From the NCBI GenBank assembly GCA_963995505.1, contig OZ023187.1, forward strand, positions 999,501 to 1,063,500: 64,000 bases of DNA, given 5' to 3'. A program made the translations under genes and the position numbers. Numbering within the stretch: the stretch's first letter is position 1; every line of letters starts with the position of its first letter. The notes under the pieces are model-generated. The model was not told the DNA's origin, ran no database searches, and worked only from the letters and a program-made list of their open reading frames with translations. Below are positions 22,949-33,979 of the stretch, in pieces. The DNA is from Hypericum androsaemum. Taxonomy: Eukaryota; Streptophyta; Magnoliopsida; Malpighiales; Hypericaceae.

Positions 22949-25080
22949 TATCCAACCTACTTACTAAACAATTCTTACTGCTCATGTGGTGGTTCAGACA
23001 TCAAAGCTGTTGATGGTCTAGTTATGACTATCTTTTGGCATATAATTATCTTGATTAGATTATTACATTTGTATAATCAAACGATTAATTAAAAACTGAG
23101 TACTATAATACGAGAAATAATTTTCCCGCAGTGTAATTCATTCACAAGACTCGGATTTGAACTTTTAGTTAAAAAAAACATGAATATTAAGTGCATTAGT
23201 GCATAACTGGAATCAATTTGGTTGTCTATCACAATATTAAGTGCATCAGTGTATAAAGTCTGAGATTTGGTTTTGATTATCATGCTGCTTCTGCCACATC
23301 ATTTCACCAATCATTGATTAATTTACTCAATTGGGATTCAACTAAGCTATGACTTTGAGTGTCCAGAATAGCAAACAATCAGGTACGTAATTTTTCTATT
23401 TGACTCTGCTGGGTACTTTTCATTTTTTTTAATTCGTGAACTGTGATAAATTTCTGGCTATAAGATTAAATTTTTTATACCACCTGATATCCGGACACTT
23501 ACTGGGCCTAATTATACAAGTTCGAACCGGGTACAACTTTTGAAATGTGACAAAGTTATCCCAAAAATATTAAAGGGCTCGAACTCAAGACCTCTTCATC
23601 ATGCCAGAACAACTGCCGATTGATCTAAATATTTGTTACAATTAATTAATGTAATAATCTTAACTGATCTCCTCAAATGAAGTTTATTGACTGAAATTTG
23701 TACAATTGATGAGATGGAACAAGGGTCCTAAAAAATAATGAACCACTTAATCTACCTATTTTGATATTATGTTAAGATCTTCGCATCGAACTAAATTTAT
23801 TATATATAATTTCAGTTATTGTAAACAAGACCAAACAGAGGTAACCTCGCCAATGTTGCCCCTGAAAATTTTACATCAAAGTATCTTCACTGAATATCTT
23901 AACATTTTCAGAGTTAGTTTTTTTTAAGTAAAGTGTTATTACTCCTAAAAAATTTCAAAGATTAGTTACATTATTAGTACTAAGAGTACCGCACCTTAGA
24001 TATCAGATTACGTATATCAAAAATATCTCTATAATTCCAAATACATATTTCTAGGTTTGGCAAATAGTATAGCTAAACGAAATTGTCCAAGGTCATGACA
24101 AAAACAAACTCGTAATTACACCATCTATTATGAGAGCCCCAATCCTCCAGTTCCTTATCTTGGACCCCATTTCACATATCATGAGTAAATAATTTAATCT
24201 TTCAATTATAGTAACGACATTATAAATGACACATTATTGCTAATACTTGTTTTCCAGATCATATTTAGGACAATTATGTACACCAATAACCTACGGTTTT
24301 GGTGTGACTGAAGATAAAATGTATCAAAAGATCAATGCTGTGCTACTTAAAGGAAAAAAAAGTCTGAGAGATAGAAGGATATTATCGCTAAACAATTGAA
24401 TCAGCTTAATGAGTTGTTCTAACTAGATTAGATAGTCTTAAATTTAGACTCGAAAAATGTTATAGTGGTTTACTACAGTCTAGAAGAATATCTATGTCAA
24501 ATCTGGATTAATTTTTTTTTTGAGATGTGATTAATGAGATGTGATTAATTTGAAGGAAAAAAAGTAAAAAGAATGGTCGTCGTCACACATGAATTATGCC
24601 AAAATTAGGCGGAGCCCGGCCCACTCCATTATTCGGTGAAAAAAAACGAAGCGTCAATAAATGGCCAATAATTTCCGAAGAAAAAAATCAAGAGAAAGTG
24701 CATTTTAAAACTATAGGCCATGTCAGGTCACGAATTGTAGTCCAAAGAGCATCGTTTTGACGCCTAAGTGAATTGCCTTGTCGGTAATGATTATGATGAC
24801 TTCAATAATGACGTGACTCTTAGTAAATTAACAAAATAGTCCTTGTTAGTTTATATTCAATTCCCCACAATGAGACCCTAATAAACCCAACAAGAACCCC
24901 AAATCTTAAACTCCTTGATTTATTCCAATCATTATCGACCGGGCAGTCCACGTAGGCATCAAAATGACACCATTGGACAAAAGATCCCGGACCAGACATC
25001 AGGTCATCTAAGTGACAAATTAAAAAAAGCTAGCTCTATTTTATGAATTTTAAACCACATAGTATCCAAGTAAAAATTCG
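22949..25080. other. Intergenic, no gene seen
   Basis: AT-rich with short random frames. No RNA gene or complete mobile element was identified before the start of the duplicated block near 25080. Confidence 0.35.
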
Positions 25081-25581
25081 TAGTACTACATCGTACTAGA
25101 ATGCACTGTTCTCAAAAATTAATGACTGACCATTTCCTATGAAAGTCAACTGTTGCCATATACGTGAAAGATACGTAGTTTTATGTTTTGTGTCGGTGGG
25201 ATACAGTAACGTTACATGTGACTTGGTAAATATGGTACATGATTCCCTTTCTTCTTTTGTTAGATATTGAATCCGAATATCTATTATACCGACTAATCCA
25301 AATTTAAAATAAATATAATTTTTTAATGATAACAAAACTCTCCAACAACTTTTTAACGCTTGATACCACTGAGAGCATGAAGTTTCCAGTTTCTGTCATG
25401 TAATGAAACCCTTTCGAAGAATTCAGAAGACCGTTTAAACACTGATCAAGTATTAAACCAAGCATTTGTACAAACAAATTAACAATATGACAATTTCTGT
25501 GAATGGTAACATAAAAAAATTCAAGGAAATTTTTTTTATATCTTGGTACAATTTCTACCAGATCATTTCAAAAAGCAGCCA

Positions 25582-25880
25582 TTCTGGTTTTCCTCAGCCA
25601 GGAACCAGTAGAACAGGTCCAGATTGATTGTGTAGAGGGACCTCATCCCTGGGGGAGCTTCCTGCTAGAAGAATTCCGACAGGCCGACAACGGTGAACAT
25701 GTCCATGATCCCGAAGATTCTGTATAGGAATGCGAGCAAGAACAGGGTCTTCATAGGATTCTTGATGGCAGTGTCCCTTCTGCGGACTTCAATGACAGCA
25801 ACCACTGACATGGAGATTATGGAGAGAAGAACGAGGCCGACCCCAACACGCCGGAGCTGCGCGATCCCGTTGTGGTGGCC
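25582..25880 (-). pseudogene. NPF (NRT1/PTR) transporter relic, unit 1
   Basis: The minus strand encodes a stretch of the C-terminal part of a plant nitrate/peptide/hormone transporter of the NPF (MFS) family: GIAQLRRVGVGLVLLSIISM, then a short cytosolic stretch VIEVRRRD, then FGIMDMFTVVGLSEFF. A TAG stop at 25665-25667 replaces the Tyr expected after EFF. After PPGMRSL the sequence jumps to YTINLDLFYWFLA, skipping one or more membrane helices present in intact relatives. So it is both truncated and internally deleted. The rest of the transporter is absent, and it is not expected to be functional. Confidence 0.8.
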
Positions 25881-27194
25881 GGTGATCCACCATCAACACA
25901 ACTCTTACCCTGGCATTCCCTTTTAGTTGCTCATGCACTTGAACACAGCCTGCTTATTTGCTGGTGCCTTTCTCATCTTCTTATTCTGCCATTTCACACG
26001 AAGCTCTTTCCTTGTTTTTCACCAAGATTGATCATCTTCTTTCACAGCCTCATGTCGGTCAAAGAGTTCAGAAGGTTGAAGTAGGTGGCAAGGGTAAAGC
26101 AGTTGTCAAAGAAAGTTGGCAATCAAATGTCTCCAGAACGGCACCACGTTTGATTCCCTTGAGTGCATCAAACGCAAGTAATCCATCCAATCTATTTAGG
26201 TCATACAAGTTCCGAACTGAAATTATTGATGAGAATCGAAGAAGGTTCTCCTCAAATAAAGCAAAGAAACAGGCAAACCAAGTAATAGAGAGAAGAAATA
26301 AAGTAGTATGTCGACTTGATCACTGACAAGTAGACATTGTTTACAGAATCACAGTTTCAACAAGATCCAAACTTACATCCAATAGTTCAAGCTGTACAAA
26401 GCTTCAGAAACCTGAGTTAAAAGCATGTAATCAGTACCACAACAAAATCTCATTTTCACAAAAAAAAGGTGCATCTAGGGTGATACGTTCGAAACGATTT
26501 GACATTCTGTCCTCGAGCCAACAAGATTTTGTGCAAGATATTACCATCAGGCATGAACCTAGCTTGTTTTCCCAGCCAATAACCAAGAGACGACTTTCAA
26601 ATATATCCCACAACAACTTTTTGTCCAGAAAAGCATTTTATTCTAGGCCTAAAAGATCATGCAGAGCTCCAAAGTTGCTTCCAGGTAATATAACAAAATA
26701 CGCAAATTGGATGGATGCCAGGGCCTTGAAAGGTCCAGGTTGGTTCATAGCTCGGAGAAGTAACATAACTTCCAAGCAAGCAATCAGATACCCAAAATAA
26801 CCAGCTTCATGTGACCAAACAGCTCGGAACCTTAAGTCGAGACTTGCTACACAACAGAACATTGTTGGATATTTTTTTCCTAAGACCAGGAATTACACAC
26901 TAGGCCGCACGAGTTTAAATTCTCCTTCTACTCCACTATTGGTAGTTCATCAATCAATCAGTGGCTCAAAAGGTTGTCAGTGGCACCCTATTCTAAAGCT
27001 GGCATATAACCAGGACAGTGATTTGAGAAATCAATAGATGACCAGAAGGGCCATTAAAACTTGCTACCATCAATGTGTAGTTTTATTCTTAGAATGATTG
27101 GCCATATTCTAATTTGCAGTTGTATGCATTAGAGTAGCAACTAAACATCAAGAGACGCATACTTCTTCTCAAGAAACAGCAGTTACTAACCGAG
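25881..27194. repeat. Duplicated flank between NPF relic and cystatin-1
   Basis: This stretch is matched piecewise by 39600-40400, including the runs CACTTGAACACAGCCTGCTT, AAGCTCTTTCCTTGTTTTTC and GGGTGATACGTTCGAAACRA. On minus, a short frame reading KKMRKAPA..KQAVFKCM.N followed by a stop is kept in both units (the second has a potential AG acceptor just before it) and could be a leftover terminal exon of an unknown gene. The 122-codon plus-strand frame at 25958-26326 is not conserved in the second unit. Confidence 0.55.
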
Positions 27195-27998
27195 CTATGC
27201 ACAGGATTCCGAAGGGACATCCCCGATGAGCTTGAACTCCTGAACCTCCTTGAAGTTCTGCCATGGCTTCTCCCAAACCTTGGCCTCGTACACCTTAGTG
27301 TGATCACCCTCCTTCACCTCAAGGGTAATATAGTAGATCATCCCGGACACCACCTGCTGCTTAACATTCACCACTTTCTTAAACTCGAGCAAAGAATTCT
27401 GCAGCAAACCCAACACAATTCAGCTTCGGCAAACAACCACCATTGCAAAAAAGAACAAACAAAGCAACAATCTTGCTTTGAGTCCATCCCCTCGACCCCA
27501 TACCGACCAAACCCGAAACACAATGACAAAACTCCAACAAACCACCAGAAGGGTATCACCACAAACAATCTCATCTAATAAAGCAACAGACTTTCTAAAG
27601 CTGAGCTTGACCCAAAAAGAAAAACACAAACTTTGTAAAGGGAGCAATTTGGATCCTATCCCCTCGAGCACAAATGGGAAAATCTTCAATAATAAAGAAA
27701 AGGGTAATCACCAAAACTCCATCCAATCCAATCCACACCCAGAAAATAAAGTTTTGATCTTTACCTCTTCTCTGTACCAGAAAAAGTAAACCCAACTCCT
27801 CAAAACCCTTGAAACAACCAGAAATCTCAAACCTTTAAACACATAAACCAAACAAAAAAGAAAAAAATAGAAAGAGGGGTCATCAAAAGGAACCTCTTTT
27901 TTGTTGTGTTCATCGACAGCGAAGCGGGCGAGGGTATCGAGCTCGAGGCTGTTGGCTGATCCTTCAACTTCCTTAACGCCCACCACCTTAGCCGCCAT
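27195..27998 (-). CDS. Phytocystatin 1 (cysteine protease inhibitor)
   Basis: Exons 27998-27894 and 27398-27195 join in phase 0 across a 495-bp intron and encode 102 residues. Cystatins block papain-like cysteine proteases by wedging into the active-site cleft, in plants for protein turnover, programmed cell death and anti-herbivore defence. All signature parts are present: an N-terminal Gly, the plant-specific block [10 protein letters not shown] (about 23-32), the reactive loop QVVSG (50-54) and the second hairpin PW (80-81). The intron sits exactly after HNKKE, the usual place in plant cystatins. There is no signal peptide, so it is probably cytosolic. The start at 27998 (MAAKVVG) is chosen over an upstream in-frame Met because the paralog shares MAAK. 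It is nearly identical to cystatin-2, 13.2 kb away. Confidence 0.95.
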
Positions 27999-28045
27999 TT
28001 CCTCAGTCAGTAAGTAATTACACAATATCAGTAAGGATCCTGGTC

Positions 28046-28062
28046 TTCCTATTTATTGTGAT
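28046..28062 (-). promoter_or_regulatory. Candidate TATA box of cystatin-1
   Basis: The minus strand reads CAATAAATAGGAAG about 55 bases upstream of the start codon. In cystatin-2 the equivalent stretch reads CAATTAATAGGAAG, so the AATAAATA core differs between the two copies. Confidence 0.4.
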
Positions 28063-28319
28063 CCTTACCTTATAGAGAATCGGCAGTACAAAATATCTAG
28101 AAAGATTGGTGCTTTGCTTGTTTGTAGGATAGGAACGGGGAGAAAGGGATATTTTCATCCATTTTTTGTTTTATAAAGGTAATGATTATGTTTCCCAAGT
28201 ATATTTTTCATCAAAATCTCTTAGTAGTGTTATGCAAAAATTAACAAAAAGAATAAAATTAGGAAATTTTGAATTCAAATATTTGCAATAGTTAATATGT
28301 TGATTCGAATACAATGTGA

Positions 28320-28932
28320 TAGGGATGACAATGGACAGGATCCGGGTAGGATCCATAGGACCCAGATCCTTATCCTCTTTTTGAATGATGGGCCCAGATC
28401 CTTGGACTCAGATCCTTACCCTCTTTTTGAATGATGGACCCAGATCCTTACCCAGATCCTTACCCTTATCCTCTTTTAAAATAAGGATTCGGGCAGAATC
28501 TAGGTCTGAAAAAACCAGGCACGATAAGGGCGACGCGCGGATCCGTGTCTTAAAAAATATTTGATTTAAAAAAAATTAAATTGGCATTTGATAGTTTTCA
28601 AATAGCAATGTGATATTTTCATTCATTAAACAAATCAATACAAAGAACCAAATAAGTAAATCTTAAAAAAATTGAAGTTGGGTAAGTTAAAATTGAGAAT
28701 TAAGTATTATGTTTATTAATTAATATACATATATATTATTTTAATATTAATTTAAAAAATTCGGGCAGGATCAGGGCAGGATCTTAGAGATCCATATCCA
28801 TGCCCTTATCCTTTTAAAATATCAGGATCCGAGCAAGATCAGGGTCTAGACCTGGTCAAAATCAACAGATCTTGAACCTTTCGAGTCTAGATCAGAGTAG
28901 ACCCTCAGGATAAAGATCTAATTCCATTCCTA
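28320..28932. mobile_element. hAT/MITE-like insertion rich in GGATCC/CAGATCCTTA repeats
   Basis: Starts TAGGGATGACAATGG and ends with the roughly inverse CCATTCCTA, so short terminal inverted repeats are present. The interior is a lattice of GGATCC, CAGATCCTTACCC and CTCTTTTTGAATGATGG repeats with no gene. The duplicated sequence at 30950-30965 runs straight through (ACAATGTGGTACAAAATC), which gives the empty site. Flanking 8-mers AATGTGAT and GACGCGGT could be a decayed 8-bp duplication. The hAT assignment is an inference. Confidence 0.6.
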
Positions 28933-29755
28933 GACGCGGTACAAAATCAAAATATTAGCGGCACAGGCCCATGTTATTGGGTGATTTTGGCGGAACTTAT
29001 CTATATTTTTTCATACGCCATCTCGTACAAACGATTATTAAATCGATAATCTATATAAGATCGAGTAAAATCGTTAATCTATATAAGATCGAGTAAAATC
29101 GTTAAACTCAACGGAGAAACTTAGCTATGTTGATAGTTTTGTGTTTTTCAGAATTTGTATACCACTATTAATCCATTTTCGTGTTGGAATACAAAATTTT
29201 CATAATGAATATGTATTAGTGTGTTCTCAAACCCAAACTTAATTAATTAAATTTGAATAATATTCATGTTGGGCCATGTACTTTTCTTACCCTACGAACT
29301 ACTGGCCCATAGCCTGAGTGCAGACAAACAAAACGCCCACAAAGCATGGGCTCTCCTGGGCGGGTTATAAAAGCTCATGGCCCATGTTTATCCAAACTGA
29401 TTAATCCAATTTAGAGCAGGTTTGAATTTTTCGATAACATCTTATAGATATTTTGTAAAAGTACATTTTTGTATTATGTAGTTTATTCCATTTGTACACC
29501 ATTAATATGTGGTTTAAAAATATTCGATCGAGTCACAAAAATTTCGCAAAGTTACATCCTACTATTTGCACAAAATTTTTGGACAACTCCCAAATGTCAT
29601 TGAATTACATTTATCCAAATAGAGTCTACGAGATTGCATATAAATTATGCCGATTAAGCATTCTTAACTATCAGACACTATTCACCGTCCGAACGGACAC
29701 ATCAGCCGCAACGATGAAGTCTCCTCCTCCACCATCCCAGCATCTTAACCAAGGC
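28933..29755. repeat. Cystatin-1 distal 5' flank (duplicated)
   Basis: Matches 42425-43500 upstream of cystatin-2, for example CCCATAGCCTGAGTGCAGAC and CGCCCACAAAGCATGGGCTC in both. A third partial copy is at 30860-31318. Probably promoter-distal DNA carried along with the cystatin genes. No gene seen. Confidence 0.7.
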
Positions 29756-29759
29756 CTAG

Positions 29760-30488
29760 TGTCACACCTCGCACTTCTGGGCTGCGTAGCATGCAAGGTA
29801 GCGTGCGTGATTGCGTAGCAACACACGCGAAGGAAGGTGGCAGCGTGTACGCTAGCGCACCATAGCAGGCAGAGCGTGCGAAGATGCACGCAGCGATCAG
29901 GGGCACAGCACGCAGCGATCAGGGGCACAGCACGCAGCGATCAGGGGCACAGCACGCAGCTACTTGCGGGAGCATGCAGTAGCAGCACGCACACAACCCG
30001 CATGGGCAGTTACGGTGGCAGTTACTTGGCGGCTTACACCCTTTGGCTGCCATTTTTTAATGAAAGGGTGCGAGAAAGCACAAAGGGCTTCTGAAAGAGT
30101 ACGAAATTCAAACTCAGCCAGCCATCCCGAAGGGATGCGAAGGAGGCAAGATAGGACCCGAAGAGTTGCGACAGGGTTGGGCAGCCCTGCTACCACACAT
30201 GGCCATTCGGCCAGAGTAGAATAGGTGGCCTTTCGGCCTTATTTCTGTATGCACAAGGGGACGCCTATGGGCTATAAATAGGTAGGCCCTAACCATGTAA
30301 ACATATTCAGAACTAGTACCAAAATTGTACTCACGGAAAGATCAATAAAGGCTTCGAGTTGCTGAATCCTCTCGTGCAACCTTTAATTTTCGCTGCAAGT
30401 ACGAGAGATTTGAGAGAAAGGCTGACTTGGGGCGAGTTAATCCCGAGTGCTAGCGCGTCTAAGTGAAGTCCAGATTTTAGACGTGACA
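29760..30488 (+). mobile_element. Solo LTR, 729 bp
   Basis: Begins TGTCACACC and ends GTGACA, the TG...CA ends of an LTR. It is flanked by CTAG at 29756-29759 and 30489-30492. The corresponding site in the second unit (near 43530, AACCAAGGCCTAAGCTGAG) has no insert, so the element entered after or during the duplication. A TATA-like GCTATAAATAGG lies near 30270, with a downstream AATAAAGG signal near 30343. No internal domain follows. Confidence 0.8.
29886..29960. repeat. Three 22-bp tandem repeats within the solo LTR
   Basis: The unit GCACGCAGCGATCAGGGGCA plus two bases is repeated three times exactly (29886, 29908, 29930) and then partly. There are no spacers, so this is a minisatellite, not a CRISPR array. 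Confidence 0.9.
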
Positions 30489-30693
30489 CTAGGCCGAGAT
30501 CCATAAACCCGTTGGCCGCCACCGCCTGATCGGTTCACGAGTTTATAATTTTTTCAGGTAAATTTCTCATATTCAAAATCGTCGGGTCATTTTAAGAACA
30601 CTCTTCTTGATGATATTTTATTACGTTGTAAGGATTAAGCTTATGTAAATGCAAGAATTTTACAAACTCTCATTGATCATACCTCTATAATTC

Positions 30694-30850
30694 ACTACTA
30701 GAATTTTGGAATACATAGGAGAAGGCTTAGCGGCGGAATATTTGGCGGCGGAATTGAAAATATAGCCTCTAATAAATTTTGGCGGCGATGAGAGATCCTC
30801 ACTCCAATAATTAACAAATAGAGGCCATGACCTTTCTATTAGGGCCAGCC
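30694..30850. mobile_element. CACTA-type end / MITE fragment (copy 1)
   Basis: Starts CACTACTAGAATTTTGG and continues with GGAGAAGGCTTAGCGGCGGAA and GGCGGCGATGAGAGATCCTC. Related copies are at 43744-43905 and, without the first part, at 38108-38290. CACTACTAG resembles the terminal repeat of CACTA elements, but no paired inverted end was found. Confidence 0.4.
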
Positions 30851-30859
30851 AAGGCTAAT

Positions 30860-31318
30860 CAAAATCTCTTAGTGTTATGAAAAAATTAACAAAAAATAAA
30901 ATTAGGAAAATTTGAATTTAAATACCTGCAATAGTTAATATGTTGATTCGAATACAATGTGGTACAAAATCAAAATATTAGCGGCACATGCCCATGTTAT
31001 TGGGTAATTCTGGCGGAACTTATCTATATTTTTTCATACGCCACCTCGTATCTCGTACAAACGATTATTAAATAATCTATACAAGATCGAGTAAAATCGT
31101 TAAACTCAACGGAGAAACTTGTCTATGTTGACAGTTTTGTGTTTTTTAGAATTTGTATACCGCTATTAATCCATGTTCGTGTTGGAATACAAAATTTTTA
31201 TAATAAATATATATTAGGTTATTCTCAATGACTTAATCCCATACTTAATTAAATTAGATTAATTAAATTAGAATAATTCATGTTGGGCCATGTACTTTTT
31301 TTACCCTACGAACTACCG
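30860..31318. repeat. Third partial copy of the cystatin 5' flank
   Basis: Repeats 28205-29320 without the 613-bp insertion found there, ending abruptly at 31318 inside the block TTACCCTACGAACTACCGG. There is no cystatin gene attached. It is a short local tandem duplication and serves as the empty-site reference for the insertion at 28320. Confidence 0.8.
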
Positions 31319-31564
31319 GGGCATGGATTTGGAACGGAGGGATGGATTCCGTTCCAAACGAGATAGGGAACAAAAGTGACATTTTAAAGAGGAGGGGATT
31401 GTTGACGCGTGCGCGTCCCATCAGCCCTTTATTTATTTATTCTGTTCTTTTTTTAATCTATCCTTATTCGTATATTATACTAAAATAAATCAAACGGATA
31501 TATTATTTAATAAAATATTTAATTTTTTTATCATAAGTATTAATTAATATTAATTAATTTAATA

Positions 31565-31885
31565 TAACAGGTTATGCCATTTTATCATAACCGGGCGTGC
31601 CGTTTTACGTAATCAGACATGTCATTTAATCGTAATCGAACCTGCCATTTGATTAATTATTTAATTTATTATAAATTTTATTAAATATTAATCTGTTATG
31701 CCATTTGACATAACATGAGATCTCATTTGATATAACATGGGCATGTCATTTGACATAACCTAGATATGTCTTTTGACATAACCTGGGCATGCTATTTGAT
31801 ATAACATGTGCATGCCATTTGAGATAACCTGCAAATGTCATTTGACATAACATCGACATGCCATTTGATATAACCTAGCCTTGTA
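31565..31885. repeat. GGCATGCCATTTGACATAACC minisatellite (copy 3)
   Basis: About a dozen diverged units of roughly 24 bases, built on ATGCCATTTGACATAACCTG. The clearest of three such arrays (others at 5995-6360 and 11620-11790). Confidence 0.75.
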
Positions 31886-33690
31886 ATTCGGTCAACTATT
31901 AACTGCAAACGTATTACCTCAATTACAAAGTTATAGATATTTGTCTTAATTTCAAACAACAATTCAATCACCTCAATTAGTTAGAACATTATTCTAATTA
32001 AATTAACTAATTAAGTGACTAACTAACAATTAAATCAGAATAATTAAAAAAACCTAGCGTCGACTAACTAACAATTAAATCAAAAAATTATAGTTTAATT
32101 AACTAACTAAATAAAATTAAATTAATTAACACACTTGACTCAAAATATTAACTAATTATTTATACCGCACAGCCACTGGACGGCGGGGATGGCAGCGACA
32201 AATGGCGGGGACAGCGGACAGGTTGGAGAGCAGCGGCGATGGTCGGCGTTGGTCGAATTTTTTGGGTAGTTTGTATCTCTATTTCATGGTTTGGCCCGGT
32301 ACTTGTAGGGTCGGGATGACCGACCTAGGACCAAAATCTAAAATTTTTTTCGACCTGATATCTCTATCTATCCGAAAAATTTGGCCGAAATCCATTTCAG
32401 ATTGCGCATCCACCCTGGGGTCGAAATTTTTTTTTGGACCTGGGTCTTCTCTCTCCTCCGGGACCTGGGAGCACAATCGAAAAGATCTGTTTGGCCATGT
32501 TCGTCGAAAAAAAAGTCTGGAATATATGTTTTTTATATATTCTGTTGCGATATTTGAATTATTTTTTCAATTTTAAAAATATCCTTGGAAAAAATTGAAA
32601 CCGATGGCCGAATTATGATATTACCTTCAGCGGAATTAAATTTGGCCCAAAACGCCCAACAAAAGGCGTTTTTAAGTTTTTTAGGCCACAATTGAGGAGG
32701 TTCTCTTCAATTCTAATTTTTTCATTGATAATCAACAAAAAATTTAAGATTTTTACTGTATGTTCTAATTTTTTAGCCAAGCTGGACCCAATGTTACAAA
32801 TTGTGATTGCTTAGTACATACTACTATATATGTAAAAGTTATAAATTTATTGGGAAAAATAAATTGAGATTAAAGTTTAATGTGTAAAAAGTTATTTTTT
32901 AAAAAAATATTACAAATTAAATTAGGATGTACAAAAAGAGCAAATTAAAGTGCCAGAAAACGGATGCACGAAATAGCCCAAATTAAAAAAAACAAATACT
33001 TCTATTCTGGTTGGAGTTAAATGTGAAGATGGGGTACAGGTGGGAAATTTAAGCCGCTGCATTTTTTATCAACGCCGATAAATAATTGTGAAGATGGCAC
33101 GAAAAATTTGAGCGGAAATGCTCTAATTAGTGCGGTTTTTGGCATACAAAAATGCTCGATCGACTCCAGACAAAAAAAAATTTCCCAAAAAATTTCATTC
33201 AGAGAATTGTCGGTAGAAATAACTCCCTTCGGGAAAAAGACTCCATTTAATGTTTGTCCATTTTTGTCAACCCAAGCATTAAATGCTTGTCCCCTGCATT
33301 AAATGTTTTCAACTCTCATTTCCGATCTGTGGAAACTCTCTCTTTTCCACAATTAATGGGCATGACCCCATCACTCCCGTCACTTTACTGCATGATCTTA
33401 GGTCTAAAATAAGTAACTTATTATCTTTATTAATCACATGTTAATCACATGTTGTATCACATGAACAACTATAACGAGAAAAACTAACTACCATGTCATA
33501 TTACAGGAACATTTTACAAGGGTTTAAGAACTCACCAAAACATATAGTCAATATTATATATGCAATCAAACAAAAAATCAAATCGCATATAAAATCTCGC
33601 AATGTCTATAACATTATGAACTCTACACACATACGACCTATCAAACAAAATATAATCATAATGTATCATCGCGCTTGGGATCTTACCATG
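31886..33690. other. Intergenic, probably mobile-element derived
   Basis: AT-rich sequence with a more GC-rich island at 32160-32480. The open frame at 32202-32576 has no recognisable domain. No gene was supported. Confidence 0.35.
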
Positions 33691-33979
33691 TTATAAGAGT
33701 CAAAAGGCTAGCCAACTTTAAAAGATGGTCAGCAAGAGGTGGATGGAGAATTGAACAAATTAATAGCACACAGGCCACGTTATGATTTAAAACTCATCAC
33801 GGGGCACATGTTAAATGTAGCTGATACCACGTTACGATTTAAAATTTAACACGAGAATTTTAAATATCGTCATGGGCGTATATGCGCCGGAGTGAATGCT
33901 GATCTTTATTTAAGCCATCCATTTCTCCCCAATCGATATCGCTTAAACCCTCAAACATCATCTTTAGCATTCAGTAGAC
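33690..33979 (+). promoter_or_regulatory. PT-B promoter and 5' leader
   Basis: Upstream region shared with the other plus-strand prenyltransferase copies: CCACGTTATGATTTAAAACTC, ATATGCGCCGGAGTGAATGCTGATC, and a TATA-like CTTTATTTAAGCC about 65 bases before the ATG. Related blocks occur at 44270-44395 and 55930-56194. Confidence 0.6.

Noticed and set aside
25958..26326. 122-residue plus frame between NPF relic and cystatin-1
   Set aside because: The frame is broken in the duplicated unit, so it is not under protein-level constraint.
27300..27789. Plus-strand frames opposite cystatin-1
   Set aside because: Antisense shadows of the cystatin exon and intron; not conserved opposite cystatin-2.
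29886..29960. Regular 22-bp repeats suggesting a CRISPR-like array
   Set aside because: There are no unique spacers, the units are contiguous, and this is plant nuclear DNA inside an LTR.
29671..30224. Several open frames of 78-86 residues on both strands
   Set aside because: They fall in the solo LTR and its 22-bp repeats; no family resemblance.
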